From Acidimicrobiaceae bacterium (GTDB lineage Bacteria; Actinomycetota; Acidimicrobiia; Acidimicrobiales; RAAP-2), in contig PKZN01000043.1 in assembly GCA_003133075.1 (NCBI GenBank), forward strand, positions 22,475 through 54,596: a stretch of DNA of 32,122 nt, given 5' to 3'. Below the pieces are notes generated by a model. It saw nothing but the letters and a program-made list of their open reading frames with translations, made no database searches and was not told the origin of the DNA. Shown in pieces: positions 1 through 8,940 of this stretch; within the stretch, counting starts at the first letter, position 1; every line of letters begins with the position of its first letter. The translations under genes and the position numbers were made by a program.

Positions 1-15
1 TTCGCGGGGGGACCG

Positions 16-345
16 ATGGGCGTATTGGGGGCAGCGGCAGCGGCGGGCGGAATCGGCCTCATCGGAGTAATCATCATTATTGCTTTGTATTTCATCCCCA
101 CGATCGTCGCGACGTCACGCAAGGTCACAAATGCTGGCTCCGTCTTCGTGATCAATTTTCTTCTTGGATGGACTCTCGTGGGTTGGGCCGTGGCGCTCGC
201 CATGGCGGTCAAATCCAAGACGCCTCAAGTTGTGGTGGTGCAGTCGCCAATTCCGCTGCCTGGTTGCGTCAAGTCCGGTACGGGACTTTTACCGGGACAG
301 CAATTTTGTTCGAATTGCGGCGCCCCTCGCTCAAGCGCTAACTGA
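16..345 (+). CDS. Superinfection-immunity-like small membrane protein with C-terminal CxxC tail
   Basis: A 109-residue protein starting at ATG 16, 4 nt after a G-rich Shine-Dalgarno-like stretch (gggggga). Residues about 14-33 form one membrane helix, followed by FIPTIVA. Residues 43-65 form a second helix containing NFLLGWTLVGWAVALAMA. This FxPTI...NxxLGWTxxGWxxAL pattern is typical of the Imm_superinfect family (phage T4 Imm-like small membrane proteins, widespread in bacteria). The C-terminus carries FCSNCGAP (CxxCGxP), half of a zinc-ribbon knuckle; a further single Cys lies at residue 84. Family membership is inferred from motifs. A role in blocking DNA entry is known only for the phage proteins and is not shown here. 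The gene stands alone, with 466 nt before the next gene. Confidence 0.75.
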   Translation: MGVLGAAAAAGGIGLIGVIIIIALYFIPTIVATSRKVTNAGSVFVINFLLGWTLVGWAVALAMAVKSKTPQVVVVQSPIPLPGCVKSGTGLLPGQQFCSNCGAPRSSAN

Positions 346-588
346 ATTGATCGCACCTATCGGAGTTTCCTGAGGAACTGACCGACCGCGCTTCAACGAG
401 CCTCATCGTTGAGAGGACCAACTTTTGTGGACGATCTATCAGTCCTGAAGCTTGGCGCGGAGTCGCTCCTGTCGAAAGAGCAGTCAATGAGGTGCGTCAG
501 CTCCGTACCCCTTGGATTTCGCTGATCGGGGCCTCAAACCGACTAACCTCACCCACCCTCGAGGTTCTCGAAAGTCGTTGAGAAGTAG

Positions 589-617
589 TTGACACCGTGT
601 AATTACAGTGCTGTAAT
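589..617 (+). promoter_or_regulatory. Sigma-A-type promoter with overlapping TGTAA palindromes
   Basis: TTGACA at 589-594, a 17-nt spacer and TGTAAT at 612-617 form a near-consensus promoter. Within the spacer and -10 box are the perfect palindrome TGTAATTACA (598-607) and the inverted repeat TTACAG-TG-CTGTAA (603-616). There are therefore three TGTAA half sites, a classic arrangement for a repressor that blocks RNA polymerase. Transcription would start near 624 and run into the structured region ending about 750, then the metallo-hydrolase gene at 812. The regulator is unknown. Confidence 0.6.
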
Positions 618-623
618 GGCATC

Positions 624-750
624 CTTAGCAGTCCAACGCTTGAAGTGCTAAAGCGCGATACGCCAAGGTGGGCAAGGTGCCCACGGAATGTGACAGGAGG
701 CTGGCGCGAACCAGCCTCCTGTCATTCGAACCAACCCGCCTTGGCGAAGC
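624..750 (+). ncRNA. Candidate structured RNA (three-way-junction fold)
   Basis: Nested complementarities: an outer stem CGCCAAGG (661-668) with CCTTGGCG (739-746); inside it a 7-bp hairpin GTGGGCA-agg-TGCCCAC (668-684); and a perfect 14-bp hairpin TGACAGGAGGCTGG-cgcgaa-CCAGCCTCCTGTCA (691-724). The three stems together form a closed three-way junction directly downstream of a strong promoter. The long hairpin has no following U-run, so it is not a plain intrinsic terminator. It could be an independent small RNA or the 5' leader of the gene at 812. No known RNA family was recognised. Confidence 0.4.
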
Positions 751-811
751 TGCCCGATGTCATACAGCTAAGACAGTAGCGCCAGAGCGGGTCCTATAGA
801 GAGGACCTTTC

Positions 812-1903
812 ATGGCTTCCATTTATTACCCCGCGGATGCGGGATTTGAGATTGACTTCTTCCCGGTAGGCGAAGGATCAAGAAGTGGCGACGCGATTGT
901 CGTGCGGTTCGGTCAGGTGAACTCCTCACGAGACAAGCAGTCCGTCGTTGTAGTTGATGGTGGTTACTCGACCACCGGTGACGCGCTCGTCAAGCATCTC
1001 CAAGACGTGGTAGGCACTGACCGTGTTGACCTAATTATTTCTACTCACCCCGATACGGATCACATCAACGGTCTCTGTACTGTGATTGAAACTCTCGAAG
1101 TGGATGCACTTTGGATGCATCTGCCCTGGGACCACACGGAAGATCTCGCTCGACTCTTTCACGATGGCCGCATTACTGACAACAGCGTGAGCAAGAAACT
1201 ACGAGATGAACTCACCGGTGCGCGAATCTTGGCAGAGGCAGCGCTTGAGCGCGGCGTCCCCGTGACAGAGCCGTTCACGGGTGTCACCGCCTTCGACGGA
1301 CTTCTGCGGGTTCTCGGACCTAGCGTCGACTTCTACGAGAAGCAACTCATCGAGTTCCGAAGCACACCAGAGCCTTCGAGACTGGGGCCTTTGGCCAAAA
1401 TGGCTGAAACCACCAGGCTCGTTCGAGAAAGTTTTGGCGTGGAGACGCTCAAAGACGGTGGGACTACGTCAGCCGAAAACGAGACGAGTGTCATCACCCT
1501 TTTCGACTTCGACCCGAAGCGGGTCTTACTCACTGGCGATGCTGGCATAGCTGCCCTAGACCTCGCGGCAGACCAGCTCGATTCCCTCGGGCTGACACAG
1601 AAGCTCGACTTCATTCAGGTACCCCACCACGGCAGCCGGCACAACGTCGGGCCTTCGATACTGGATCGAATGATTGGCCCGAAGACCAGCCCTGAGCCCC
1701 GGAACGTAACGGCCTACGTATCTGCAGCACCCGGTGGCGGCCCCAAGCACCCCTCACGACAAGTGACGAACGCGTTTACCCGCCGAGGAGCGCGCGTCTT
1801 CGTTACTGAAGGCAATCAGCTCTTTCACAATCACAACGGCTGTCCGCGCCCGGGTTGGGTCGAAATTGAGCCGCTTCCGCTCTTTGATGAAGTTGAAGAG
1901 TGA
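812..1903 (+). CDS. Metallo-beta-lactamase-fold hydrolase (ComEC/Rec2 C-terminal-like)
   Basis: A 363-residue protein with the metallo-beta-lactamase metal motif HxDxDH at H79-D81-D83-H84 (STHPDTDHINGL). It also has VVVDGG near residue 46, a later VLLTGDAG strand and VPHHGSRHN, the order seen in the stand-alone MBL proteins related to the C-terminal domain of ComEC. No signal peptide or membrane helix is visible, so it is probably cytosolic. Members of this group are thought to be metal-dependent phosphodiesterases or nucleases; the substrate here is unknown. The stop codon overlaps the start of the downstream four-TM gene (TGATG), implying translational coupling and a joint function. A structured leader (624-750) lies upstream. 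Confidence 0.8.
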   Translation: MASIYYPADAGFEIDFFPVGEGSRSGDAIVVRFGQVNSSRDKQSVVVVDGGYSTTGDALVKHLQDVVGTDRVDLIISTHPDTDHINGLCTVIETLEVDALWMHLPWDHTEDLARLFHDGRITDNSVSKKLRDELTGARILAEAALERGVPVTEPFTGVTAFDGLLRVLGPSVDFYEKQLIEFRSTPEPSRLGPLAKMAETTRLVRESFGVETLKDGGTTSAENETSVITLFDFDPKRVLLTGDAGIAALDLAADQLDSLGLTQKLDFIQVPHHGSRHNVGPSILDRMIGPKTSPEPRNVTAYVSAAPGGGPKHPSRQVTNAFTRRGARVFVTEGNQLFHNHNGCPRPGWVEIEPLPLFDEVEE

Positions 1904-2619
1904 TGGCAAACGTCGATTCATTTCAGTACCGTTCGAGGGTTCAGCCTGCGCTCTTGTGCGTTCTCCCCTTGTCACTCACTCTCGCATTGGTACTTGGTCT
2001 CTCAGGGAGCGCACTGAGCGGAGCCATCTCGTTTGCTGCAAGCACCGGTGTGTTCTATTTCATTGCGACGCTGGTAAGAGATCGCGGCAAACGACTCCAG
2101 GATGAACTTTGGTCTTCGTGGGGAGCACCACCGACGACTCTGTTGTTGAGAGGTGATGCAGAGGACTCCGTCGAAGTTCGCACACGACGATGGCAGCTCA
2201 TGCGAGGGATAATGCGCGATGGCATCATCGAGATTGACGGGGCGGCGCCATCCGACGGAGAGATAGAGGTTTATGTCGCTCGATTACGCGAACTGACTCG
2301 GGATCGCGACCAGTTTCATTTGATTGCCGCAGAGAATGCAGGCTACGGATTTCGGCGAAACACACTTGGCCTTCGACCACTCGGTATTTGCCTTGGACTT
2401 GTCGCATTAGGTGTCGCGGTCGTTGCTTCGCTCGTCGCCCTGCCCGCTCATTCAACGCAGGCGGCGTTGTTCGGCGCTGCTGCGGTCGGCAACCTAATTG
2501 TCATCGCATTGTGGATTTGGGCTGTCTCGCGAAACTGGGTAAAGAGGCAAGCCTTCAATTACGCCAACGCCCTCCTAGGTTCAGCTGAAGTACTTGTGGG
2601 TGATGCCTCGAATATTTGA
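1903..2619 (+). CDS. Four-TM protein with central soluble domain, partner of the MBL hydrolase
   Basis: A 238-residue protein from ATG 1903, which overlaps the hydrolase stop codon; an in-frame GTG at 1900 is an alternative. Hydrophobic segments lie at about residues 15-33, 39-58, 159-181 and 186-208. Between the helix pairs is a charged domain of about 100 residues rich in Arg and Asp, containing ENAGYGFRRN (144-153). I do not recognise the family. The 2+2 TM layout and the coupling to a soluble enzyme recall membrane effectors of defence cassettes, but this is inference. The gene ends in a 123-nt convergent gap holding only a weak 5-bp hairpin (2679-2692). Confidence 0.6.
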   Translation: MANVDSFQYRSRVQPALLCVLPLSLTLALVLGLSGSALSGAISFAASTGVFYFIATLVRDRGKRLQDELWSSWGAPPTTLLLRGDAEDSVEVRTRRWQLMRGIMRDGIIEIDGAAPSDGEIEVYVARLRELTRDRDQFHLIAAENAGYGFRRNTLGLRPLGICLGLVALGVAVVASLVALPAHSTQAALFGAAAVGNLIVIALWIWAVSRNWVKRQAFNYANALLGSAEVLVGDASNI

Positions 2620-2742
2620 ATGGCGGCGATGCCGTTTCGACTCGGTCGGCATCCTTGTTTTGCACTCATCAGTCGCTCGACGCTGCGGCGTCAGGGACTC
2701 ATAATTTCCTGCAGCATCGTGCAACTGACACGCCTCTTCGTT

Positions 2743-3282
2743 CTAGCCATGGTGGGTCACGATCTCTGCCACTTCATTGAAGGTCAGCGAGAGATCGGCG
2801 CTTTCACCAAGTAATTGGGCCAAAGCGACGAGTGATGAACTCCGAGCCTTCAAGATTGCGTTCGTTGATGCTGTGAGTTCGGCAATTGGAACACCAAGAG
2901 CCCTTTCAATCGTCTCCATCGTCTGCTCTTCTCGCAACCCTGCGAGCGTGCGCCAGAGATTTACGTCGAGTTCGTAAGATCGGTCGAGTGAGTGTGCAAA
3001 GGCAGCCCTCTCGCCCAGCGCCCCAGCTAGACAGAACTGAAGACTACTTAGCGGATCTTCTCTCACCCTTCTTTCGAAATCTTCGATGGAGGTGAGACGT
3101 ACACCGCCACCTATCACACGAGTCTCGTCGAACCGATGATTCCACGGATCACTGTTTACCGAAACGTCAACGAACGAAACGCCGAGATGTATGGCGACAA
3201 CTGCGTGAGAAGCTTCGTGAACGACGGCGTGGCTCAATCCCCCGTGTTCTTTACAGAGGCTGTCCCAGAAGAGGTCTGTCAC
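2743..3282 (-). CDS. Stand-alone FtsH/M41-like zinc peptidase
   Basis: A 179-residue protein starting at GTG. HEASHA at residues 22-27 gives the HExxH zinc site (H22, E23, H26). LAGALGERAAF at 85-95 resembles the LAGRAAEE helix of FtsH peptidases, and D106 (ELDVNLW) sits where M41 enzymes carry the third zinc ligand. There is no AAA+ domain and no membrane helix, so it is only the peptidase unit; FtsH is over 600 residues. It lies 63 nt downstream of the TIR gene on the same strand and is probably co-transcribed. It may process or be controlled by the TIR protein (inference). The upstream ribosome site is weak. Confidence 0.65.
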   Translation of the reverse strand: MTDLFWDSLCKEHGGLSHAVVHEASHAVVAIHLGVSFVDVSVNSDPWNHRFDETRVIGGGVRLTSIEDFERRVREDPLSSLQFCLAGALGERAAFAHSLDRSYELDVNLWRTLAGLREEQTMETIERALGVPIAELTASTNAILKARSSSLVALAQLLGESADLSLTFNEVAEIVTHHG

Positions 3283-3345
3283 GCGAGCCGACTCGCCGAG
3301 TCTTGCCGGTGGCGGTGGGCCAACGCCGATAGCGAAATGTCCCTG

Positions 3346-4902
3346 TTAATGGTGGAGAACACTTCGAACGCGCTCGATGAGTTCGAAGCAACCGCCGTCT
3401 AAGGCATTGAACGAGATGCCCCCATCGCTCAATACCCGAATACGCTTCACGTCACCGGCTCTTATGGCGATCGTCGAGAGTTCGCTGGCAAGCGCGGACT
3501 CAGGATCGTCCTGAGCGAGGAAGCGAACCGCTTCAGCCACAATCTGTTGAATCTCTGCAGCAAGCCTTGACCGGTCGACGGTGTCAAAAGTACCTTGAAG
3601 GCCGTCATACAAAGTCTGCCACCGTGCAACGTAACCAAGAAGTTGACTTCGAACCCCGGCGAGATTCGATTGCGGATTGCTCTCCCCTTGACCCTCAGAT
3701 GAGAGCAACGAGTCGTACTCTTCGTTACTCAAGTCAGTCGGCGTCACGACGCCGAAGTGAGCAGCAATCCTCCTTATTGCGCGGTCGACGTCGTCCTGGT
3801 CCGCGAGGTGCACACCTTGAACTTTTCCAACGAGGGGACCCGGAACGTCGGATGGCTCAATTTCCACGAAGAGCGGGATGACGAGCTTTCTAAGTGCCCA
3901 CGCGCTAGCCGTCTCCCAGATGACGTAAGCGCTCGAAGCACTCTTGTGCGTGAGGACCACGAGTAGGGCACTTGAACCTAAGAGACCTTCGTCAAACATT
4001 CTTCGCGACGGGTCCGCTCCCGGTTCGATACTGGTTGGAGAGAAGAACACATCGACGCCCGGCAGTCGCTCTACGAGCAGCGGCACTAGTTTCTCAGCTA
4101 CGGACCGGCTTCTTCCATTGCTCCAGGAGATGAAGAGAATCGGCTCTTGCTCGGAGTTATCTCGGACATCATCGAGAGTTCTCGAGTCGAAGACCTCTGC
4201 GCCGGGGTATTTCGGAGTTGTGTCGGGGACTGAAGCGAGGCTCTGTTCAGGCTCAGGTTCGACAAATTCCTGCACATCAAATGCTGAGCGGACTTGGAAC
4301 GTTGGCGCCATCATGCCTGCTTGTGCAGCTATCTCCGCTCGCACGACGTCCTGACGAGCCACAAGGTCCTCAATGTTCGTGACATCTCGAAATTGACGAA
4401 CGAATCGGGAGTCGACTTCCATACGCCAACTATCGCCACTGGAACCCGAGCCACCGAATGGAGACGGATACTCATTGGAGAGAACTTTGTACACACGATT
4501 CGAGAGGTCGCCATCCAGTTTCGACGGCGGCTCCGTTAGAGGGTCCTCGCTTGAAACAAAGGGAGTCTCGGCATCCGAGAGGTAAGACACCACCGCTCTT
4601 TGGACTGCTCTGACGCAGACCGTGACTAAGGGACCCGCTCTTGGCACCCACATGAGATGGCGAAGATGGAGGGTGAGATATTGCAAGTAGATAGGCCTTG
4701 CTTCGTTCAGTACCCGTGGCTTACTGTCGATGACGTCTTGCACTGAGATTGACTCGCCCGCTCGATCAAAGTGACGCTGCAATTCGCTAGCGGTGGGCCA
4801 CTCGCCGGTACGGGCAAAACTCTGGTAAGTCTCCTCCACAACCTCGCGATTTGCCTCGACCCAAAGGCCCGCTGCCTTAGCTGAGTTCGAGTGATCGCTC
4901 AT
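3346..4902 (-). CDS. TIR-domain effector
   Basis: A protein of 518 residues if started at ATG 4902; an upstream in-frame extension to 5007 looks non-coding. The N-terminus (about 15-110) is a winged-helix-like region beginning ANREVVEETYQSFARTGEWP, a pattern I associate with N-terminal domains of several bacterial effector proteins. A TIR domain occupies about 254-385: ILFISWSNGRSRSVAEKL, then VDVFFSPTSIEPG, and YVIWETASAWALRK, in which E330 matches the catalytic glutamate of TIR NAD hydrolases. A roughly 130-residue C-terminal region follows. The predicted activity is NAD+ cleavage on infection sensing, as in other bacterial TIR effectors. The downstream partner is the HEASH peptidase gene. 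No strong Shine-Dalgarno is visible. Confidence 0.75.
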   Translation of the reverse strand: MSDHSNSAKAAGLWVEANREVVEETYQSFARTGEWPTASELQRHFDRAGESISVQDVIDSKPRVLNEARPIYLQYLTLHLRHLMWVPRAGPLVTVCVRAVQRAVVSYLSDAETPFVSSEDPLTEPPSKLDGDLSNRVYKVLSNEYPSPFGGSGSSGDSWRMEVDSRFVRQFRDVTNIEDLVARQDVVRAEIAAQAGMMAPTFQVRSAFDVQEFVEPEPEQSLASVPDTTPKYPGAEVFDSRTLDDVRDNSEQEPILFISWSNGRSRSVAEKLVPLLVERLPGVDVFFSPTSIEPGADPSRRMFDEGLLGSSALLVVLTHKSASSAYVIWETASAWALRKLVIPLFVEIEPSDVPGPLVGKVQGVHLADQDDVDRAIRRIAAHFGVVTPTDLSNEEYDSLLSSEGQGESNPQSNLAGVRSQLLGYVARWQTLYDGLQGTFDTVDRSRLAAEIQQIVAEAVRFLAQDDPESALASELSTIAIRAGDVKRIRVLSDGGISFNALDGGCFELIERVRSVLHH

Positions 4903-5172
4903 TGGCCAAACAATACGGACCGGGTGTGACTTGATGCTTGACCTTGAGACGGTCTTCGGGAACGGCCCGACGACCTGCACACACCCTCCGCCCTTCCCAG
5001 CACACAACTCGCGTTCGTACCCATACCAGCCATCCTGTCCTCAGGTCCCCTCTCCCTCAGAAGCATTTCGTCTCTCCTTCAGTAAGCCTTCGATTTTTTG
5101 TCTCACACGTCTGGCACTCTCGGCGGAACTCGCCCAACGCCGACAGTTGGGTGCGATGGAAGTCCTGACATC
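4903..5172. other. Divergent intergenic region, candidate oriT of the MobF relaxase
   Basis: This 270-nt gap separates the TIR gene from the relaxase gene. Just upstream of the relaxase is an inverted repeat, CGCCCAAC-gccgaca-GTTGGGTG (5131-5153; one G.U pair). MobF relaxases usually act at an oriT beside their own gene and bind a hairpin next to the nick site, so this is the best oriT candidate in the window. No nic sequence was recognised. Confidence 0.3.
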
Positions 5173-5175
5173 ATG

Positions 5176-8100
5176 ATGACGATCCGACGCCTCACCATCG
5201 GATCTGGCTACAAATACCTGCTCAAGTCCATCGCTGTTGGCGACGGGCCCACGAGTGCCGATACCTCAAATCTCGTCCGCTACTACAGCGAGTCCGGCAC
5301 GCCACCGGGCGTGTTTCTCGGCGCAGGTCTTGGCGGACTTGACGGCGGCCGCGGTGTTGCGACGGGCCAGAGCGTCACCGCAGAGAACCTCAGACGGATG
5401 CTTCAAGAATGCGCCGATCCCGTGACGGGAGAGGTGCTCGGTCGTGCCCCGAGTGCGAAAGCCGTCGGAGGCTTCGACCTCACCTTCAGCCCTTCGAAGA
5501 GCGTGTCCGTTGCCTGGGCACTTGGTGACAGGCAGACCCGCGACGTCGTTTACCGGTGCCACCAACAAGCGGTCGCCGAGGTCCTCGCCTACGCCGAGCG
5601 CGACGTTTTCCGCACCCGGTCCGGCACTCGAGGCTGCGTCGAAGAAGAAACGCTCGGCGTCGTAGCGGCGAGCTATACCCACTTCGACTCGCGCGACGCA
5701 GATCCCCAGCTTCACGATCACGTCGTCGTTCTTAATCGCGTCCAGGCGACGAGCGACGGCCGCTGGCGCACGCTGGACAGTCGAGGACTGTTCTCGTCAG
5801 CGGTGATGCTCTCCGAACTCCACCAAGGTGTGTTGTCCGACCTGCTCACTGAAGAACTCGGTTGGGACTGGACACCGCACGCTCGACGTTCCAGTCCGGT
5901 TCCCAAGTGGGAGGTCGCTGGCGTCTCGCCAGCGCTCATGGGCGAGTTCTCACGGCGCACTGCGGCGATCGTCACAGCCAAGGACCAACTCATCGCCGAG
6001 TTCGAGATTGACCACGGCCGCCCCCCCACTGACGTCGAAGTGTTGAAGTTGCGCCAGACCGCAACGATCGCGACGCGACGCGCGAAGAAGGGCCTCAGTC
6101 TCGGCCAACTGACCACGACGTGGACCGTCCGCGCCCGCCCCTACCTCGACGACGAACCGACCGCCTGGGTCCACGAACTAGGCAATAACATCGTGGCCAC
6201 GTTCGCGAGCGGCGACTTTACCGACGAGATCTTGCGCGATCTGGCGAGAGCATCATTGGACGTAGTGAGCTCGAAGCGTCCAACGTTTTCGAACGCCAAC
6301 ATTCAGGCCGAAGTTCTTCGCCAGCTGCAGGCAGTCCGTTTCAGTGATCCTTCTGAACGCATCCTGACGGCGAAGCGCACAACCGAACTCGCGCTGAAAC
6401 AAGCTCTCCTCATTACCATGCCGAGCCTGCACCACACGCCACGTTTTCTACTCCGCAATGACGGTTCTTCGAAGTTCCAGTCAACCGGGCACTGGCTCTA
6501 CACCACGAAGACGTTGCTCGACGCCGAAGCGCGCCTGCTCGCCGCAGGTCAGCGAGTCGACGCGGACGTGGTGCCCAGGAGTGCCGCATCGACCATCACC
6601 AAGAGCCGTCTCCCCGGCACGGGGCTTACCCTGTCCGAGGACCAGGCGCGCTGCCTGCACGCCATCACCACATCCGGTCGAGCGCTCGACCTACTGGTCG
6701 GACCGGCGGGCACCGGCAAGTCAACCGCGATGGCGGGCCTGCGAGCTGTCTGGGAGGTCGGTCACGGTCAAGGCTCGGTTCTGGGACTCGCCCCGTCCGC
6801 GGCGTCGGCGGAGGTCCTGGCAGAGGAGATGGGTATCGAAACCGACAACCTCGCGAAATGGATCTACGAACACCGCCAACACGGTCGACGCGTGCGCGAG
6901 CTTGCAACCTTACGGGAACGAGCCCGCACGGTCCGACGCTTCGGTCGCGGATCGAGTTCCCATTTACGCTCGGCGGCCGCTCAACGTGAAGCGGTCCTTC
7001 AACGTTGGACGCTCCGTGCGGGACAGCTGGTGGTCGTGGACGAAGCCAGTCTCGCCTCGACCTTCGCCCTCGACGAACTCGTGTCCGCTGCCGGCGACGC
7101 AGGGGCAAAAGTGGTGCTCGCCGGTGACTGGGCGCAGCTCTCCAGCATTGACGCCGGCGGAATGTTTCGTACATTGGTACGCGACAGGGGCGACGACGCA
7201 CCGACGTTGAGGGACGTTCGACGGTTCAAGTCCGCATGGGAGAGGTGCGAAAGCCTGAAGATCCGACGCGGCGATCCCACTGCGCTCCACGCCTACCACT
7301 CCCGCGACCGAATTGTAGAAGGCAGTCGCGACCATCTCCTCGACTCGCTCTACGCAGCGTGGAACGCCGACTGTGAACGCGGACGACGATCGCTCATGCT
7401 GGCCGGTGACGCCGAGACCGTCGCGGAGCTCAACCTGCGAGCACAGACCGACCGAGTAAAGAGTGGCCTCGTTGTTGACGTCGTCGGTCGCGGAGGCGGC
7501 TTGATGGTCGGCGTGAACGACCTGGTGGTGACGCGCCAGAACGATCGTCGACTCGTCACCGACGGGGGGTGGGTGAAGAACGGCGACGAATGGCGCGTGT
7601 TCGCGGCACATAAGGACGGTTCGCTGAGCGTCATGCGTACTAAGGGCTCTGCCTCAGTGCGGTTGCCAACCCGCTACGTTGCCGAGCACGTTGATCTGGC
7701 TTACGCGTCGACGGCGCACCGCGCCCAGGGTCGCACCGTCGACACCGCGCACGCCTTCGTGAGTCCGGCCACGACTCGCGAGGTCCTCTACGTCGCGCTC
7801 ACCCGTGGCGCTGAGGCTAACCACCTCTATGTGGACACCCACTACGACCCTGATCCCGATACGGGCCACGACGGTCTAGCCGCGACACCGAGCGCGGTTG
7901 AGGTGCTGGAAGGGGTGCTGCGGCGCGAGGGGGCAGAAGTGTCCGCCACCGACATGATTCGTACGGCTCAGAGTGTGTCCATTGCCACGTTGGTCGCGGA
8001 ATACGAGACCATCGTCGCCTTAGCTGATGGTGAGCGCTGGAAGACGCTACTTCTCAAGTCGGGACTCAGCGGCGCAGAGCTCGCGCGAGCAACGTCCTCC

Positions 8101-8721
8101 CCCGCTTATCCCACCTTGGTCTCAAAACTGCGGGAGGCGGAGCAGAGAGGTCTCGACGTTTCGGTCGATCTTCGCCTGCTCGTTAAGGGCCGTTCCTTCG
8201 ACGACGCGGTTGACGTGGCGAACGTGCTCCATCAGCGCGTCAATGACTTTCTGAGCGCGGTGGATTTTCCTGCTCTCGTCGATGAGCAGCTCGTAGTCGG
8301 TCTCTTTCCGCGACCGATTGCCTCCATTGATTCCGACACCGACAGGGCAATCGGGGATCGCGTCGACGCCATCGAACAACGGGCGCGCGAACTCGCAACT
8401 CTCGCAATTGAACGCGGCGACGACTGGGTACGGGCGTTCGGTTCTCCACCAGCGGACCGTGACGCTCATGAGTGCTGGCTACGGGTCGTCACCGACGGCG
8501 CCGCTTATCTTGAGCGCTGGGGAGGTGAGGACATAGTCCGGCATTCTGGTAACAATCCCCAAGCCTGTGACCAGGACTCTCACCGAAATCGCATTCTTGC
8601 TGCCGCGCAGATCGTCAACACCGACTTCGCGATACCGAGTGCGCGACTGGAATCTGTCTCCTCAAATTCAGAAAACGCTCTTCCTCAGATTTGGAGCCAA
8701 GACTTTGTGCTCGAAACGTAA
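5176..8721 (+). CDS. MobF (TrwC/TraI-type) relaxase-helicase
   Basis: About 1181 residues from ATG 5176, or from the adjacent ATG 5173; GGAAG lies about 10 nt upstream. The N-terminal TrwC relaxase domain carries candidate nucleophile tyrosines at Y12/Y14 and Y36/Y37. The metal triad is at H169, H180 and H182 (HFDSRDADPQLHDH). A superfamily 1 helicase follows: Walker A GPAGTGKST near residue 510, Walker B VVVDEAS near 619, GDWAQLSS, then TAHRAQGRT near 845 and YVALTRG. It would nick oriT and unwind DNA for conjugative transfer. No type IV secretion or coupling-protein gene is in the window, so the element may be mobilisable rather than self-transferring, or its transfer genes may lie to the left. 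Confidence 0.93.
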   Translation: MTIRRLTIGSGYKYLLKSIAVGDGPTSADTSNLVRYYSESGTPPGVFLGAGLGGLDGGRGVATGQSVTAENLRRMLQECADPVTGEVLGRAPSAKAVGGFDLTFSPSKSVSVAWALGDRQTRDVVYRCHQQAVAEVLAYAERDVFRTRSGTRGCVEEETLGVVAASYTHFDSRDADPQLHDHVVVLNRVQATSDGRWRTLDSRGLFSSAVMLSELHQGVLSDLLTEELGWDWTPHARRSSPVPKWEVAGVSPALMGEFSRRTAAIVTAKDQLIAEFEIDHGRPPTDVEVLKLRQTATIATRRAKKGLSLGQLTTTWTVRARPYLDDEPTAWVHELGNNIVATFASGDFTDEILRDLARASLDVVSSKRPTFSNANIQAEVLRQLQAVRFSDPSERILTAKRTTELALKQALLITMPSLHHTPRFLLRNDGSSKFQSTGHWLYTTKTLLDAEARLLAAGQRVDADVVPRSAASTITKSRLPGTGLTLSEDQARCLHAITTSGRALDLLVGPAGTGKSTAMAGLRAVWEVGHGQGSVLGLAPSAASAEVLAEEMGIETDNLAKWIYEHRQHGRRVRELATLRERARTVRRFGRGSSSHLRSAAAQREAVLQRWTLRAGQLVVVDEASLASTFALDELVSAAGDAGAKVVLAGDWAQLSSIDAGGMFRTLVRDRGDDAPTLRDVRRFKSAWERCESLKIRRGDPTALHAYHSRDRIVEGSRDHLLDSLYAAWNADCERGRRSLMLAGDAETVAELNLRAQTDRVKSGLVVDVVGRGGGLMVGVNDLVVTRQNDRRLVTDGGWVKNGDEWRVFAAHKDGSLSVMRTKGSASVRLPTRYVAEHVDLAYASTAHRAQGRTVDTAHAFVSPATTREVLYVALTRGAEANHLYVDTHYDPDPDTGHDGLAATPSAVEVLEGVLRREGAEVSATDMIRTAQSVSIATLVAEYETIVALADGERWKTLLLKSGLSGAELARATSSPAYPTLVSKLREAEQRGLDVSVDLRLLVKGRSFDDAVDVANVLHQRVNDFLSAVDFPALVDEQLVVGLFPRPIASIDSDTDRAIGDRVDAIEQRARELATLAIERGDDWVRAFGSPPADRDAHECWLRVVTDGAAYLERWGGEDIVRHSGNNPQACDQDSHRNRILAAAQIVNTDFAIPSARLESVSSNSENALPQIWSQDFVLET

Positions 8722-8940
8722 GCACGCTGAGCGATGAGTCACCCATCTGGAAATCGGCAAGTACCCCGTCAAGAGGCGTAGTCGCGCAGGAAAAACGTCC
8801 CATCTGAGGTTCTGGACGTAAATCTTCCATTCCTCACAGTCGCTTCGAATTACACGAGCTCATTGATGAAAGGTGCGAGCCGTTGCCGAACACTAACTGA
8901 GTACGGGCGCGAATGCTTCGAGCCCGCTACTGGAGAGACA

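Noticed and set aside
691..724. Ordinary intrinsic terminator
   Set aside because: The 14-bp stem is not followed by a T-run and is enclosed by another stem downstream of a promoter.
4903..5007. N-terminal extension of the TIR protein
   Set aside because: The extra 35 residues are low in coding character, and the ATG at 4902 begins the recognisable N-terminal domain.
5718..7869. Several long frames opposite and within the relaxase gene
   Set aside because: They are GC-driven shadows of the relaxase coding frame with no domain content.
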